The notes under the pieces are model-generated. The model ran no database searches. It was given only the letters and a program-made list of their open reading frames with translations, and was not told the origin of the DNA. The position numbers and the translations under genes were made by a program. Shown here piece after piece: positions 20,700 to 31,170 of a stretch of DNA of 64,000 nt (the first letter of the stretch is position 1; each line of letters starts with the position of its first letter). The stretch covers positions 1 through 64,000 of the forward strand of contig NW_019174026.1 in NCBI RefSeq assembly GCF_001642475.1. The letters are read 5' to 3'. The stretch is from Fonsecaea monophora. Lineage: Eukaryota > Ascomycota > Eurotiomycetes > Chaetothyriales > Herpotrichiellaceae.

Positions 20700-22380
20700 G
20701 ACGTTTCTGAACTCGAGCTCGCCTTCTCAAACATTCAGGACCGGGAAGAGACAGCTCAAGTGGACATTCTGGAGAATCAAGGCCCCAGTGAGAGATCCCA
20801 TGAGCTACGACAGTGGATACTTGTACTTCGAGACCTTCGTCTCCAGGTCGCACTCTGAACAGCCGGGGGCATGTTTTGGTACGAGGCACGCAGTGAGCGT
20901 TGTTGGAAATTATCGAAAGGAATTGCCCAATCTCCAGAAGGGCGACTGCGTCAACGCCATATGCCTTTTATACACATCATGACTGGGGCTGATGACCTTA
21001 CCCCGATCGAACCACGGCATCTTCGGAAAGAAGCTGACATTGCGATACTCTCCAAGTTCAGTATATATTGATGTTGCCTCTCAATACACCGAGCTCCCGG
21101 GCTTCAACGCGACTCTTTATGTCCGCAGCTTGGATGGAACCATACCCACGTCGTTGTTCCATCAAAAACTGCCCTTCTGAACCTGGATTTGGGTTGAAAG
21201 AGTACACGGGACGTTAAGCAAATATTGACGGATAAATCTCGTGATTAGCGGAGGGAAACTCAATGACATGTGTGCAGGGTTTTGACGGCAATGACCGTCG
21301 TGGTTGATGATTGCAGTGCATGATGGCATGATGGCTGCTTGAATTGCTGCTACGAACCCTCGATTCTGTTCCCAAGGATGCAAACGGCTGGTATTCGACT
21401 GGAACTATCGGCCACGATGACGGTGTCAGTGTGGCAAACTCTCCAGGTGACTTTACTGGGCTGTTCGCTGAAGCTATCCGCTCCAGACTCTGTTCGAGCG
21501 TCGAAGATATTTTGACGATATCCCCAAGGGCAGATACGGCAACCTATTATGATGATGGTGACACGTTTCCGTGCCCAATGCTCCCTCAGGACCAAGTATG
21601 CTGGGTCGCACGCAACTATCTTGAGACCCTTTGGGGTTTCAACAACAATATTTGATTTGATACGAGGCCTTCAAGGCGTGTTGTGTTGCATTGTGTTCGG
21701 CCACTAATTGTCGCCATGTACAGCTGAGATCGGCGAGCCAACTCTGCAGGCATTTGAATTGGTTCTCAATTCTTCTGTTACCACCGGATCGACATTCGCG
21801 ATTGTTCAAGCTACAAGAAGCACAAATCACATCTATAGGTTCCAGCTGCCCGTATCAACGTTGCTCTTGTCAAGCGTCCGAATCGTTTGTACTTGGAGAG
21901 CGTGAAGCAATAGACGAGAAAACGGACCGCGGTTGTCGGGTTTTGAGTCGACCACATTGTTGGCACTGGCAAAGCCTTTACATCGTTGTGTAGCAACACT
22001 GCGAGATCAATCCCGTCCATCACAAGATTGCCGTGGTCATCAAATGACGATCCTCACGCCGATGTGTCAGAATTCCTGGTCCCAATGGACTTGAGACGAC
22101 CAATTCAATTTCCTCAGAATGCTTTTGATTGTCTCACGCTTATTGTCGAGTCCAAGAGGGAGGGCACAATCCGCTCATAACGAGTTGGGAACAGGCTGTC
22201 TGCGCTCGCCGACGAAGCAATTCCAGCTGCTCAATGGTGGACAATCCAATCAAATGCTTGGAGTTGGTGCCCAAGAAGACCAGAATGCCAGTCAGACCGA
22301 TATCGGACTCTGTTGTGCATCGCTAAACAAGTCTTCCGCATCATTCCAGCCCGCAGATGGCAGCCTGTGTCGCCGCAATG
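20700..22380. other. no confident gene
   Basis: Plus-strand frames such as 20,992-21,180 and 21,344-21,655 look partly coding ('SPSSVYIDVASQYTELPGF'; 'DANGWYSTGTIGHDDGVSV') but match no family I know. On the minus strand 22,620-22,290 is open through a minisatellite. The stretch is probably more decayed gene material. Confidence 0.25.
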
Positions 22381-22407
22381 TACATCGTACGCCGTGAAGC
22401 CAGTGGG

Positions 22408-22495
22408 ATCGGAGGAGGAATGGGATCGGAGGAGGTATGGAATCGGAGGAGGTATGGATTCGGAGGAGGTATGGGATCAAGGAGGTATGGGATCC
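22408..22495 (+). repeat. 17-bp minisatellite, five units
   Basis: Five units of GATCGGAGGAGGTATGG and variants (AATC, ATTC and GATCAA starts) run in tandem. The last unit is one base shorter. The array lies in no recognisable gene. Confidence 0.8.
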
Positions 22496-22974
22496 GTGAA
22501 GGAGCTTGTCGAACAGTGTTGGAGCATCACTGGCATCTGCAGAAGCTGTTGTGGTATCTGTCAAGATGTGCAGGTAATGACCGCGCTTGAAAAGGTGCAG
22601 TCTTTCCATCCAGGTTGACCGGTGGGACAAGGAAATGTGTCAATCCTGGACTCAATGGAAGATGTGAGCGAGATGCAGGAACAGTAAATCTCCTCTTCTT
22701 TTACCTAAACGGAAGAGCGCTGATCGAGATGCGGGATGTCATGCGATAGGAGCGACGGATAGATGAGGGCGAGTGAAAATATTTTCACGTCAGCTGGGGT
22801 ACTACAAGTGTATAACTACAGTAATTCCTATGATCCCATCGAGATCAAGTAATGCGAGCCCAAGTTTTGATTGAAAGTGGCACAAGTAGCGGTGACGTCT
22901 AGGCCTGACCATCTAAAGGTCAGCCTAATGGATCCCCTAGGTAGGTACGTTTCGGGGTGTAAAGGCACGCCGAG

Positions 22975-23075
22975 CGAGGTGAAAGGGGCGAGTAAGGTTA
23001 AAGGGGTGAGCGAGATCAAAGGGGCAAGGGAGGTTCAAGGGGGTGAGCGAGGTCAAAGGGGCAAAAGGCACCCCT
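22975..23075 (+). repeat. 18-20-bp minisatellite (GAGGTCAAAGGGGTGAGC type)
   Basis: About five diverged units with the core 'GAGGTCAAAGGGG' follow each other. The unit length varies from 18 to 20 bases. This is the second of four minisatellites within 8 kb. Confidence 0.7.
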
Positions 23076-23175
23076 GGAAAGGCTGCAAGAGGGCACCCAA
23101 GCCTTGATTCAGTTTCAGTTGCCCGGGCGGCTTTGCGGCCGAGGTCCGCGCAGGCTTGTCAGTGGTGGTGGGCTC

Positions 23176-23312
23176 TCCAGGCCCAGTAGGAGCCCAGGTG
23201 GTGGTTGGAGCCCAGGTGGTGGTTGGATTCCAGGTGGTGGTTGGATTCCAGGTGGTGGTTGGATTCCAGGTGGTGGTTGGATTCCAGGTGGTGGTTGGAG
23301 CTCAGGTGGCTG
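23176..23312 (+). repeat. 18-bp minisatellite (AGGTGGTGGTTGGATTCC)
   Basis: Seven or eight units of AGGTGGTGGTTGGATTCC are present, the first and last being variants (GGAGCC and GGAGCTC endings). In one frame it would encode a repeated GGGWIP hexapeptide, in another VVVGFQ. It lies upstream of a possible LTR. No promoter or start codon context supports translation. Confidence 0.85.
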
Positions 23313-23514
23313 TTGGGTGGTATGTTGGGGTGCTGGCTCTTGGGCACTGACCTTAAAGTTGGCCCACGTCCCAGACCTTTACGCGCCCAGAAACAGCCCA
23401 TGACCCGTAAATGATTCGCTTGATGATTACATGCCTACCTAGCTAGGTAATCTTGGGGCTTGTCTGGGATCTGTGATTAGGCGAGGTTCCAACCAAGACC
23501 AACTTTCAATTCCC

Positions 23515-23580
23515 CCCCAGACTCACCTAAGACCCACCTGAAACTCACCTGAAACTCACCTGAAACTCAACTGAAAAGTG
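23515..23580 (+). repeat. short tandem repeat ACTCACCTGAA
   Basis: Five units based on 'ACTCACCTGAA' (11 bases) occur in a row, with variants 'ACTCACCTAAG' and 'ACTCAACTGAA'. It ends about 45 bp before the candidate LTR start. Confidence 0.7.
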
Positions 23581-23622
23581 AGCGAGCCACAGTCGGGCCT
23601 CACCACCGATGGACCACGATAT

Positions 23623-23837
23623 TGTCCCGCCCGCAAAAGACAGCGGCCGCAATTAGGCAAATAAGACTCCTCTGACGCTTCGTGATACTTTTCAAGACCA
23701 CCTTATCACCCCTCGCCCACGCCCCCGACTATGCTCGAGTATCTCGCCGAAACGATGCCGCGGTCAAATTTTCACCGCGGTTGAGTCTTCACCTCCACCG
23801 ACCTGAAGCCCTCTGTTACCTCGACTCACGACTCACA
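23623..23837 (+). repeat. candidate 5' LTR of the gypsy element
   Basis: A 215 bp stretch starts TGTCCCG and ends ACTCACA, so it has the TG...CA ends with a three-base inverted repeat (TGT/ACA) expected of an LTR. It lies immediately upstream of the gag region and has a length usual for fungal chromoviruses. A matching 3' LTR after 32,270 was not found, and no primer-binding site is evident, so this is tentative. Confidence 0.25.
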
Positions 23838-24309
23838 GGTACGTCAGAGAAGAATTAAGACGACAATGGGATACGATGTATACGCGCACCGCGACTGAGA
23901 ACCCCTTTGTTCGGCAACTTCACATCGATTTCAGAACCTCAGATCCGCTCTGCGCCCCACGACCTCTTCCAAAGTGAGAAGTCGACACCATACGATGGAC
24001 CCAGAGCGTCATCTGAGCGCTCAGTGTCGCGACCCTGCGCTTGACATCAATAATCCTCGTGAGCCTGGTTGACGCCGAAAGCAGCGAATGATCACCTACG
24101 GAGACGACACCTTGAGAGAAATTTGAGAGCGCCCGGTACCCTCGATCGAAGACGACTCTATCATATCCAAGACACATCACCTTCCTGGCCGCTACCCTAG
24201 CGCCACCTCTCCAGGTCTACAACCTCGCATCTCTCGTCCTCGACAACTCCCGGCGGCCTTTGTCTACGCCTCCAACCGCACTCCTGATTCCTGACCGTCC
24301 TCCGCCTCC

Positions 24310-26000
24310 ACCTCATGAACCTCCAGTCAGACAACTCTCCTCGCGCTATCCGACCTTGGCCCTCATACCAGGCAGCGAAGCGATGGAAGCTCAAGTTACG
24401 GATGACGAGGAGGATGTGCACAGAGCAGGGCAAGTCGTGGACACATCCAAGGTGGAGATCAAGCGTCCGTCGCTTCCTTTACACCATGAACAGACGAAAC
24501 CTGTCTCCGTTAAAGGAGGACTGGACATCCGTTAGCTCATCCGGTGAAGGATTGACGAGAACGGAGAGACGGTCCCAGAACGCACAGTGGATTCGCCACC
24601 GGACGACCTGTTGTTCCAGCATCTGCCCGCACCTCTCATCGATTTCGCCAACCGCCATCCAGTCACCTTAAGTCATATTCCGAGGAGAAAGCAAGGCCGT
24701 CGAGCCCAATACGAATACAACCTGGAAGAGCAGAGTCTCTAGCTGTGGCATTGAAGAGCCAGAAGGCCTGGGAGAAATTGACTGCGGAGACAAATGCGAA
24801 GATCGCTCAGTACAACCAAAGCTTCAGAGATTGGAACAGGGATGGAGATGCTCTGGAGTCCCGTGTCGCCGCCCTTGAAGCTCAGCTTGTCGGGAGAGGC
24901 TGAATAGAACAAAGCCCTAAGAGCCGAGCCCAATACATTGCCTCTTACTTCGGCAGTCCGAGTCGCTGTCAGACGCTGTCAACTCCCTCAACACCGAGAC
25001 CTCCGAGCGGAAGCGCCTTGAGGAGGTTTGTGATCGATGGCAGAGCAAGTCCGAAGAACAAGATCGAGCCATTCAAGACCTACAAACTCATATCTCTAAA
25101 CAAACCGCCGGACGAGCAGGTGCCCACAGAGAACCTCCTGTCGAGTCATTCCGCTACCTCGATACTCGTGCACAGCCTCCTTACCCCCAACCCCAGGAAG
25201 AGGGCTATGATATTGCTCGAGACCTCAACGACTACCACTGGCGACAACCGACCCCAGCCTCACGCTCAAGGGTCGCTCAGCGCCCTGCCTCCGCTCGTAC
25301 CTCTACGGCCGATGAACGTCCCCTGGGAGGAGATCAAAGTCTGAAGGTCCGCGAACCGCGAGAGTTCAAGGGTGAACGCGACGATTACCCACAATATCGT
25401 CAGCAGTTGGTACACTTCATGAAGGCGAATGCATCAGTCTGGCGAAATCAGGGGCCTGGGTCGGAAGTCCTCGTTATTGCCCCAACTCTCGTCGGCGCAG
25501 CTCTTATTACCGCTGTGCAGTATATCCCTGACTCTGCTTGCAGACGCAGATAAAGTGTGGCGCTCCGCTGCCGAAGCTCTCGAATCTTTCGACAAAGTCT
25601 ACGCTGAGCGACACCGGGACAAGTCAGCTGAGATCGAATATGGTAAGCTCTCCAAGAAAGACGATGAAACAGTCACAGAGTTTGATGCGCGGTACCGACG
25701 TCTTGCGATGGTGCTCCGGACCAGAGTACAGAGTCCTCCCCCTCGTCGAACGATCAACCGATCCTCCCCATTGCAGAATGTCTTCCGGGTGTCACAGTTG
25801 CCACCTACATGGCGGCAAAACCCGTCGGTGCCTCTGACCTGGTGCGGATGGTGGAGTTCTTCGTTTCCGGAGGCGACCGAAAATTGCATATGCTTACTCG
25901 GAACGACCGTCTGACCAACACCTTGTCAAAACACGTCTTTCAACCGTGATCAGATGATCCAAGAGCCTCGTCGGAGTGGCCCCGGTACCCGTTGAGCAAT
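24310..26000 (+). pseudogene. gypsy gag (capsid) relic
   Basis: A coiled-coil-like stretch at 24,743-24,900 contains 'SQKAWEKLTAETNAKIAQY' followed by 'RVAALEAQL'. After a break, 25,342-25,440 gives 'LKVREPREFKGERDDYPQY' and 'QLVHFMKANASV', and 25,552-25,720 gives 'DKVWRSAAEALESFDKVYA' and 'LSKKDDETVTEFDARYRRL', which are the usual capsid helices of fungal gypsy Gag. Gag forms the virus-like particle in the cytoplasm. Stops near 25,553 and frameshifts near 24,900 break it. Confidence 0.65.
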
Positions 26001-26352
26001 TTGGAATTGGCATGTGTGGTGTCGCTTTTGCTGAATGAGACGTTTGGCGACGAACATCCACCTGCCCGAGAACGTCTTGATCCACGACTTCACACAGAAA
26101 CTTGACGAGCGTCAGTGGCGAAATGTCAATGGTTGTGAACCAGACTCCGACGACGACCTTATTGACTACTACGAGAAGAAGGAACGCAAGATTCTCACCA
26201 GTGGCTGGCGTAAGAAGACGAAGCAGTCTCTCCTCCCCAAGCCCACCAAGAAGGTCAAGTTCTCAAATCAAAAGGTCTCTAGTTGCGAACGACTTTCCTG
26301 AGCACCTACCATCAAAGACGCTAAAGTCAAGGTCGACCTTCAGGCTCGAAAT

Positions 26353-26540
26353 TCTTGTTTTGACTGTGGCAAAGGCGGATGCCGACCCGGTCGCCCTGAA
26401 TGCAAGCTCACCAAGCATGATGAGAATGTCTCTGCAGTGCAAGAAGACGATGGAACCTCCGACTCGGGCCAATCCCACGTTCCCGATTCTGAAACCGAAT
26501 CTGACTATGCCTCCTCCGATGAGTCTGTAAGCTAGTCGGC
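26353..26540 (+). pseudogene. gypsy Gag zinc knuckle and acidic linker
   Basis: The frame reads a cysteine cluster 'CFDCGKGGCRPGRPEC' and then an acidic serine-rich stretch ending in TAG near 26,535. A nucleocapsid knuckle normally is CX2CX4HX4C; here the pattern is CX2CX4CX6C, so the histidine is missing and the spacing is altered. It would bind the element RNA. The position between capsid and protease fits gag-pol order. Confidence 0.55.
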
Positions 26541-26639
26541 CCGAGTCGTGAACGCGCTCAGGACTCGTGAAAACCACTGCCAATGCGTGATAAAGACCAA
26601 TGCGATGGTCTCACTGAAGACGACACCACCGGTGAGACG

Positions 26640-26850
26640 ATTTCCTTTATGGTCCTTGACCCTTGAAAAGGTTGATCACATTGTTCTTGACTGCACGGTG
26701 GGTACCCGTTACCCAGGAGCACCCCAGGCGATTAAGGTCCCCTTGACTCAACCCATTGAGCCCTCGAGGACTATTACCAGTACTGCCGTGATTGATACTA
26801 GCGCTACTACTTGCTTCGTCTACAAACGTTTTGTCAAAAACCAGCAAGGC
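26640..26850 (+). pseudogene. gypsy aspartic protease relic
   Basis: A 182-codon frame (26548-27096) contains 'STAVIDTSATTCFV', the active-site strand of a retroviral-type aspartic protease. The normal D-(S/T)-G-A triad reads D-T-S-A, so the invariant glycine is changed. The family processes Gag-Pol. The preceding part 'HIVLDCTVGTRYPG' fits the first strand. The frame runs on to the first minisatellite. Confidence 0.6.
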
Positions 26851-27110
26851 CTGGAATCGTTCATGACTCGGCTGCCAAAACCTCGAGCAGCGTCTATGGC
26901 CGATGAGAGTAGGTCAAGAATCTCACATAGTATCGAACTCGATCTGGTGATCGGACAACACAGCGAGCCAATCGTCTTTACGTGTCGTACCCCGATTGAA
27001 CTATCCCATGATCCTTCGTATGGCCTGGTTACAGAGGCACAACGTGATCCCAGATTGGCGAGCACGATCACTTACTTTCTCTCACACTCGCTGTGATGGA
27101 GCCTGTTTGC

Positions 27111-27578
27111 CCTGCCAGGTGGAATGCACCCTGCGAGATGGAATGTGCCCCTTCAGATGGAATGCACCCTGCTCGATGGAATGCCAGATGGAATGTACCC
27201 TACCAGATGGAATGCCAGATGGAATGTACCCTACCAGATGGAATGTACCCTACCAGATGGAATGTACCATACCAGATGGAATTCACCCTTCAGATCGAAT
27301 GTCATGGAATGTACCCTTCAGATGGAATGTCCCCTTCAGATGGAATGTCCCCTTCAGATGGAATGTGCCTGGCCAGCTGGAATGTACCTTCAGATGGAAT
27401 GTACCCTGCCACATCAGATGGAATGTGTCCTTCAGACGGAATGTGCCCTGCCAGATGAGATGGAATGTTCCCTGCTAGATGAAATATGCCCTTCAGATGG
27501 AATGTTTCCTTCAAATGGAATGATTCCTTCAAATGGAGTGTTTCCTTCAAATGGAATGTCAGCCAGATGGAATGTACG
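27111..27578 (+). repeat. 18-bp minisatellite array 1 (AGATGGAATGTCCCCTTC)
   Basis: More than 25 units of an 18-mer, AGATGGAATGTCCCCTTC with variants (ACCCTACC, GCCCTGCC, TTCCTTCA), run through the gypsy element between protease and reverse transcriptase. Both plus-strand frames stay open, giving Met-Glu-Cys or Trp-Asn-Val-Pro repeats. It interrupts the pol region. Parts recur inverted at 30,288-30,523. Confidence 0.9.
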
Positions 27579-27599
27579 GAGTACAGCTCCCAAGGTTCT

Positions 27600-28058
27600 C
27601 CTGACACCCTGCGGAATGTGATCATTGATGGAGTCTCCAGTGGACCCATTTCACTGACCGAAAGCTGTGAGTCTCTTACAAAAGGAGAGCAGCTTGACTC
27701 TGTCGCCTATTTACCACGGGGATACGATAAGGAGACGGAGCCCTTTCCTTTTGTGCAGTCAACCCAGAGGATTTTGATACCTTCATGAAAGGGAAAGGTT
27801 ACGGTTCCACGACAGATCAAGTACCTCAATGCTACCACGATGAGTGGGAGTTGTTTTCCAAGGAGAATGCTGATGCTCGCCGATGCTCTCCCGCCGCACC
27901 GCCCTAGCCTTGACCACGAAATCAAGCCAACAGAAACGGACCCTCACAAGCTCCCGCATAAAAAGCCCTACCCCATGACGAGGTTAGAAGGTGAGGCTGC
28001 CCATAAATACACTCAAGAGCACTGATTCAAGGGATATATTCGACGATCGAGCTCAAGT
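27600..28058 (+). pseudogene. gypsy spacer between protease and RT
   Basis: After the minisatellite, 27,840-28,025 gives an open frame with 'LADALPPHRPSLDHEIKPTE' and later 'LPHKKPYPM', followed by 'GEAAHKYTQEH'. In gypsy Pol the segment ahead of RT has such a 'LP.HRP.DH.I.L' motif, so this is the N-terminus of the RT module. A TGA near 28,022 and loss of the usual 'LI..S.SPW.SP.L.V' line in frame (now in another frame near 28,045) show frameshift decay. Confidence 0.55.
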
Positions 28059-28445
28059 CGTACTTCTCCCATGATATCGGCAAAGAAGCCAGGAGGTGGG
28101 CTACGGTTCTGTGTCTATTACCGTGCATTGAATGCCATTACTGTCAAGAATCGCTACCCAATCCCGCGGATGAAGGATCTCCTCAGCCGATTGTGGAAAG
28201 CCAGATATTACACGAAGTTGGATATCATTGCCGCCTTCAATAAGCTACGCATCAAGGAAGGAGGTGAGTGGGAAACCGCTTTCACGACCAAGTTCGGCTC
28301 CTTTGAATACCTGGTGATGCCATTTGGCCTATGCAATGCCCCGTCATCCCTTCAAGGGTACATCAACGATGCTCTACAGACCTTTTTGGATGTCTTTTGT
28401 ACGGCCTATCTGGACGACATTCTAACTCACAGTCAAACACTGTAA
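28059..28445 (+). pseudogene. gypsy reverse transcriptase palm domain
   Basis: This is the best preserved part of the element. The frame contains 'GGGLRFCVYYRALNAITVKN', 'YYTKLDIIAAFNKLRI' with the first catalytic Asp, 'PFGLCNAP' and the metal-binding 'TAYLDDIL'. RT copies the element RNA into DNA. The tyrosine pair in 'VYYRALN' replaces the usual V-D-Y-R, so one conserved Asp is lost. The frame ends in TAA at 28,443 just before the thumb; the next piece, 28503-28724, holds 'KSEFHVREVKYLGLVVS'. Confidence 0.85.
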
Positions 28446-28502
28446 GAGCATATTAGCCATGTCAAAGGGGTTCTGGCCAAACTACGCAAGAAGGGCCTTT
28501 GT

Positions 28503-29130
28503 ATGGACGTCGCAAAGAGTGAATTCCATGTGCGGGAAGTCAAATACCTTGGCCTTGTCGTGTCGACACAAGGCAGTCGAATGGACCCAGACAAGGTCAA
28601 GCAAGACCATCCATCCTTGAATGGGCAACTCCACGCACAGAAAAGGATATTCTATCGTTCCTTGGATTTGCCAACTTCTATCGGATGTTTATCGAAGAAT
28701 TCAGTCGGATCGCTCTGTCGATGACAGCACTAACAAAGACAGATATCCCCTTTCATCGGACCGCCTCCTGCCAGCGGGCTAGGAGGCTTAGTCATCGCCG
28801 CTTAGTCATCTAGAAAGGGATAGGGCAATAGTTGACATCATCATGACGACTGTTCATGCAGGCGGCTGCGCACGGACCCTCAATTTTCGGAGCTGAACGT
28901 TAGGCACGTGCGCAGACCCCGTGAATTGACCATCCGACCCCAACCTGGAAACCTACCCGGAAGTGGACTCGTCCGATCAGATTGTGGCCGGAGCCTTTTC
29001 TCAGACGCACAATCGGGTACTGATGCCCGTTGCCTTCTTTTCAAAGGAGATGACTACTACCGAGTGTAACTACGAGATCTACGACAAGGAGCTGATGGCC
29101 ATTATCCGAGCCGCGGCCTCGACCAACATC
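28503..29130 (+). pseudogene. gypsy RT thumb/connection and first part of RNase H
   Basis: The frame 28503-28620 contains 'KSEFHVREVKYLGLVVST', the RT thumb. After a disrupted stretch (28,740-28,930), about 28,955-29,115 gives 'VDSSDQIVAGAFSQ', 'PVAFFSKEM' and 'YEIYDKELMAII', which hold the first Asp and the Glu of the RNase H active site. RNase H degrades the RNA strand of the hybrid. At about 29,120 homology stops abruptly and resumes at 29,830. Confidence 0.75.
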
Positions 29131-29828
29131 CTCTTCACCTGAAGGGGAAACATCCGCACCAAACTGCAGCTGCGTCGCCTAACAATGACCTTCGTAGCGA
29201 AGCCAAACCGCACCTCCGTGAAAAGAACCACAACAAGAAATGGGCAAGAGGGGCTCAAGAGGCTCCAGACCATCACTGCCACAAGCACACATATCCTGAA
29301 GACAATTGCCGCAAATGCATGGGCAGGCCAATTCGCCGAGATCAAGATCGAAGGGTCGGTCGGTCAGAGGCCAAATACAAGCATAACCTCCAGAACAAGC
29401 TGAGCGGCCACGCCGCGACCTTGGCTCGCAAGGCTTTCCGCAATGAAGTGGTCAATGCCATCGATGGCCTTTTGGCTCATGTCTCCGACACCTCTGAAGA
29501 GGAGGAAGTCCTAGACGCTCTGGCTCGGATGTCATTGAGCGTCCCACCCTCGAGCTCTTGCCCCTTTGCCCACTGCGTGCCGACCTTCTTGAGCCCGCCC
29601 GACTGCTCTCCTTGGATAAGGAAGATTTAGCCTTGAGGGCAGACCTCAGACCTGGTCAGATGTCGGGCTGATTCGATGCTCGCTTTTTCCTCTTTTGCCA
29701 TCTGGATTATGATGCAGCAGTACGCACAGACTAGATGAGGGAAGAGACGACGAGTATCGGAGGCATTTTGTCTTCATCCTTGTACACTCTGGGCCATGGA
29801 TCAACTGGCTGCTGCCGTTGCCCGGCCT
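29131..29828 (+). other. foreign segment inside RNase H
   Basis: About 700 bp separates the two halves of RNase H. One long frame (about 29,142-29,627) reads a basic stretch with 'HHCHKHTYPEDNCRKC', a His/Cys cluster reminiscent of a zinc knuckle, and then 'RKAFRNEVVNAIDGLLAHV'. This may be a piece of another element's Gag or of a different gene. No target-site duplication was identified. Confidence 0.35.
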
Positions 29829-30060
29829 TCGAAAAATGGCGACCTGAACTCGCGCCAGTGTTGACCCAGCGAAGTCCATTCAGGTGCTATCCGACCACAG
29901 GACGTTCGAATACCTCATGACAACAAAGCAGCTGAATCGGTGACAAGCTAGATGGGGTGAATTCCTGTCCGAAATCCACTTCGAAATCAAATATCGTCCT
30001 GGGAAATAAGGGGCAACACCCGATGCTCTTACCCGAAGGCCCAGAGATGCCCTACAAGGA
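29829..30060 (+). pseudogene. gypsy RNase H, second half
   Basis: The frame gives 'SIQVLSDHRTFEYLMTTKQL', with the third catalytic Asp, then 'GEFLSEIHFEIKYRPGK' and 'PDALTRRP'. This is the canonical end of gypsy RNase H and its tether. A TGA and a TAA break the frame. All three acidic residues of the domain remain recognisable across the two halves. Confidence 0.75.
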
Positions 30061-30287
30061 CAACAGGATCTCCAAGTTAAACACCAGCACCAAGTGATAT
30101 CAAAGCCCCATCATCTGCATCCTACCGTGCGCAGGAGGATATCTCCCGGCGTCTCTCCCTCTTGTGCCATATGGCTGATGACTATGTACGTTCCGAGACT
30201 CTCCCTGACCAGGTTCGACAAGCCTATCTGCGAGAAGAGCAATCTCTTACAGAGCTGCCGTCATCAGTGTACAGTGAACAGTTGATC

Positions 30288-30523
30288 GACATTCCATCTG
30301 GCTGACATTCCATTCGAAGGGGACATTCCATCTGAAGGGGACATTCCATCTGAAGGGGACATTCCATCTGAAGGGTACATTCCATGACATTCGATCTGAA
30401 GGGTGAATTCCATCTGAAGGGAACATTCCATCTGGCAAGTAACATTCCATCTAAAGGGTACATTCCATCTCGTCTGGCAGGGTACATTCCATCTGGAGGG
30501 TACATTCCATGTGGCAGGGCAGG
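30288..30523 (-). repeat. 18-bp minisatellite array 2, inverted copy of array 1
   Basis: Read on the minus strand the array consists of the same AGATGGAATGTCCCCTTC units. About 90 bases are identical to the block near 27,270-27,360 of array 1, including the unusual variant 'GAATTCACCCTTCAGATCG' and the truncated unit 'GAATGTCATGGAATGT'. Both arrays also share the terminal 'GTCAGCCAGATGGAATGT'. So it is an inverted duplicate of array 1, not an independent expansion. It lies between RNase H and integrase. Confidence 0.85.
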
Positions 30524-30620
30524 GTAGCGGACACGGTACACACTGCTCTGGCACGACCGCTGGCAAGAAATTCGGTGTCGCCAACAAGGCCAATGTCTAC
30601 GCCCTGAAGGTGCAGACTGT
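30524..30620 (+). pseudogene. chip of a subtilisin-like serine protease gene
   Basis: Directly after the inverted minisatellite comes 'SGHGTHCSGTTAG' and then 'KKFGVANKANVYALKVQ'. This is the segment around the catalytic histidine of subtilisin/proteinase K-type fungal proteases (S8 family; GHGTHVAG-type motif). Only about 32 residues are present. Upstream Asp and downstream Ser motifs are absent. It has no place in a gypsy element, so it was captured or joined by rearrangement. Confidence 0.7.
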
Positions 30621-30659
30621 CGTCTCTCGGACAACCAAGTGCTCCACCGAGGGAGACCC

Positions 30660-30950
30660 TGCGCTCCTGATGGCGACGAACTACGGTTGGGGCTCCTTCA
30701 AGCCTTCCACGATAACTCACTCGCAGGCCACCCTGGTAGGAGCAAGACTTTTGCCAGCCTGTCCCGTGTCTACTACTGGCCCGGGACGCTTGAAGACGTC
30801 CGCCGCTACGTCAAGAATTGCCACGTATGCCGTCGCTCGAAAGCCAATCGAACTGCCTACTCCGGTACCCTGATGCAGCTACCTATCCCTCTGTTACCAT
30901 GGCAAGAGATTGCCCTCAACTTCATCGTTGAACTCCCAGGAAGCAAATAG
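30660..30950 (+). pseudogene. gypsy integrase zinc-binding (H2C2) domain
   Basis: The frame 30639-30950 includes 'HDNSLAGHPGRSKTFASL', 'YYWPGTLEDVRRYVKNCHVC' and 'RRSKANRTAYSG'. The two histidines and two cysteines (CxxC) of the integrase HHCC module are present. It then runs into 'LPWQEIALNFIVELP', the start of the catalytic core. A stop at 30,948 ends the frame. Confidence 0.8.
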
Positions 30951-31170
30951 CCTCTGACGGAGGTCTCTTCTGCGAATCCCCTAGTAGTAACGAGAGGTCA
31001 CGTCCTCAACGTGACTCCGACTTGTTAGACGGCGCAGCCTGGAGGCTGTGCGCCCCGTGGAGACTCGTGGTTTACGTTGACGATCCCGAATCTCCGTCTG
31101 CAGTGGATCATTATTACCGGTTACGTGCTTGGAGGGACTACGGTGAGCTTCCCATTCACCTTTGCAGTAA
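30951..31170. other. short insertion in the integrase core
   Basis: About 220 bp without homology to integrase separate 'FIVELPGS' from 'LVVMDRFSK'. The normal spacing in gypsy elements is only about ten residues. A short imperfect hairpin-like stretch (GGCGCAGCCTGGAGGCTGTGCGCC, 31,030-31,053) lies inside. Origin unknown. Confidence 0.4.

Noticed and set aside
23156..23403. GGGWIP repeat protein at the minisatellite
   Set aside because: Several frames are open simply because the unit is 18 bp; no promoter, start context or flanking coding sequence supports a gene.
27111..30523. 18-bp arrays as a CRISPR
   Set aside because: No unique spacers between the units and no cas genes; they are ordinary minisatellites in a fungal context.
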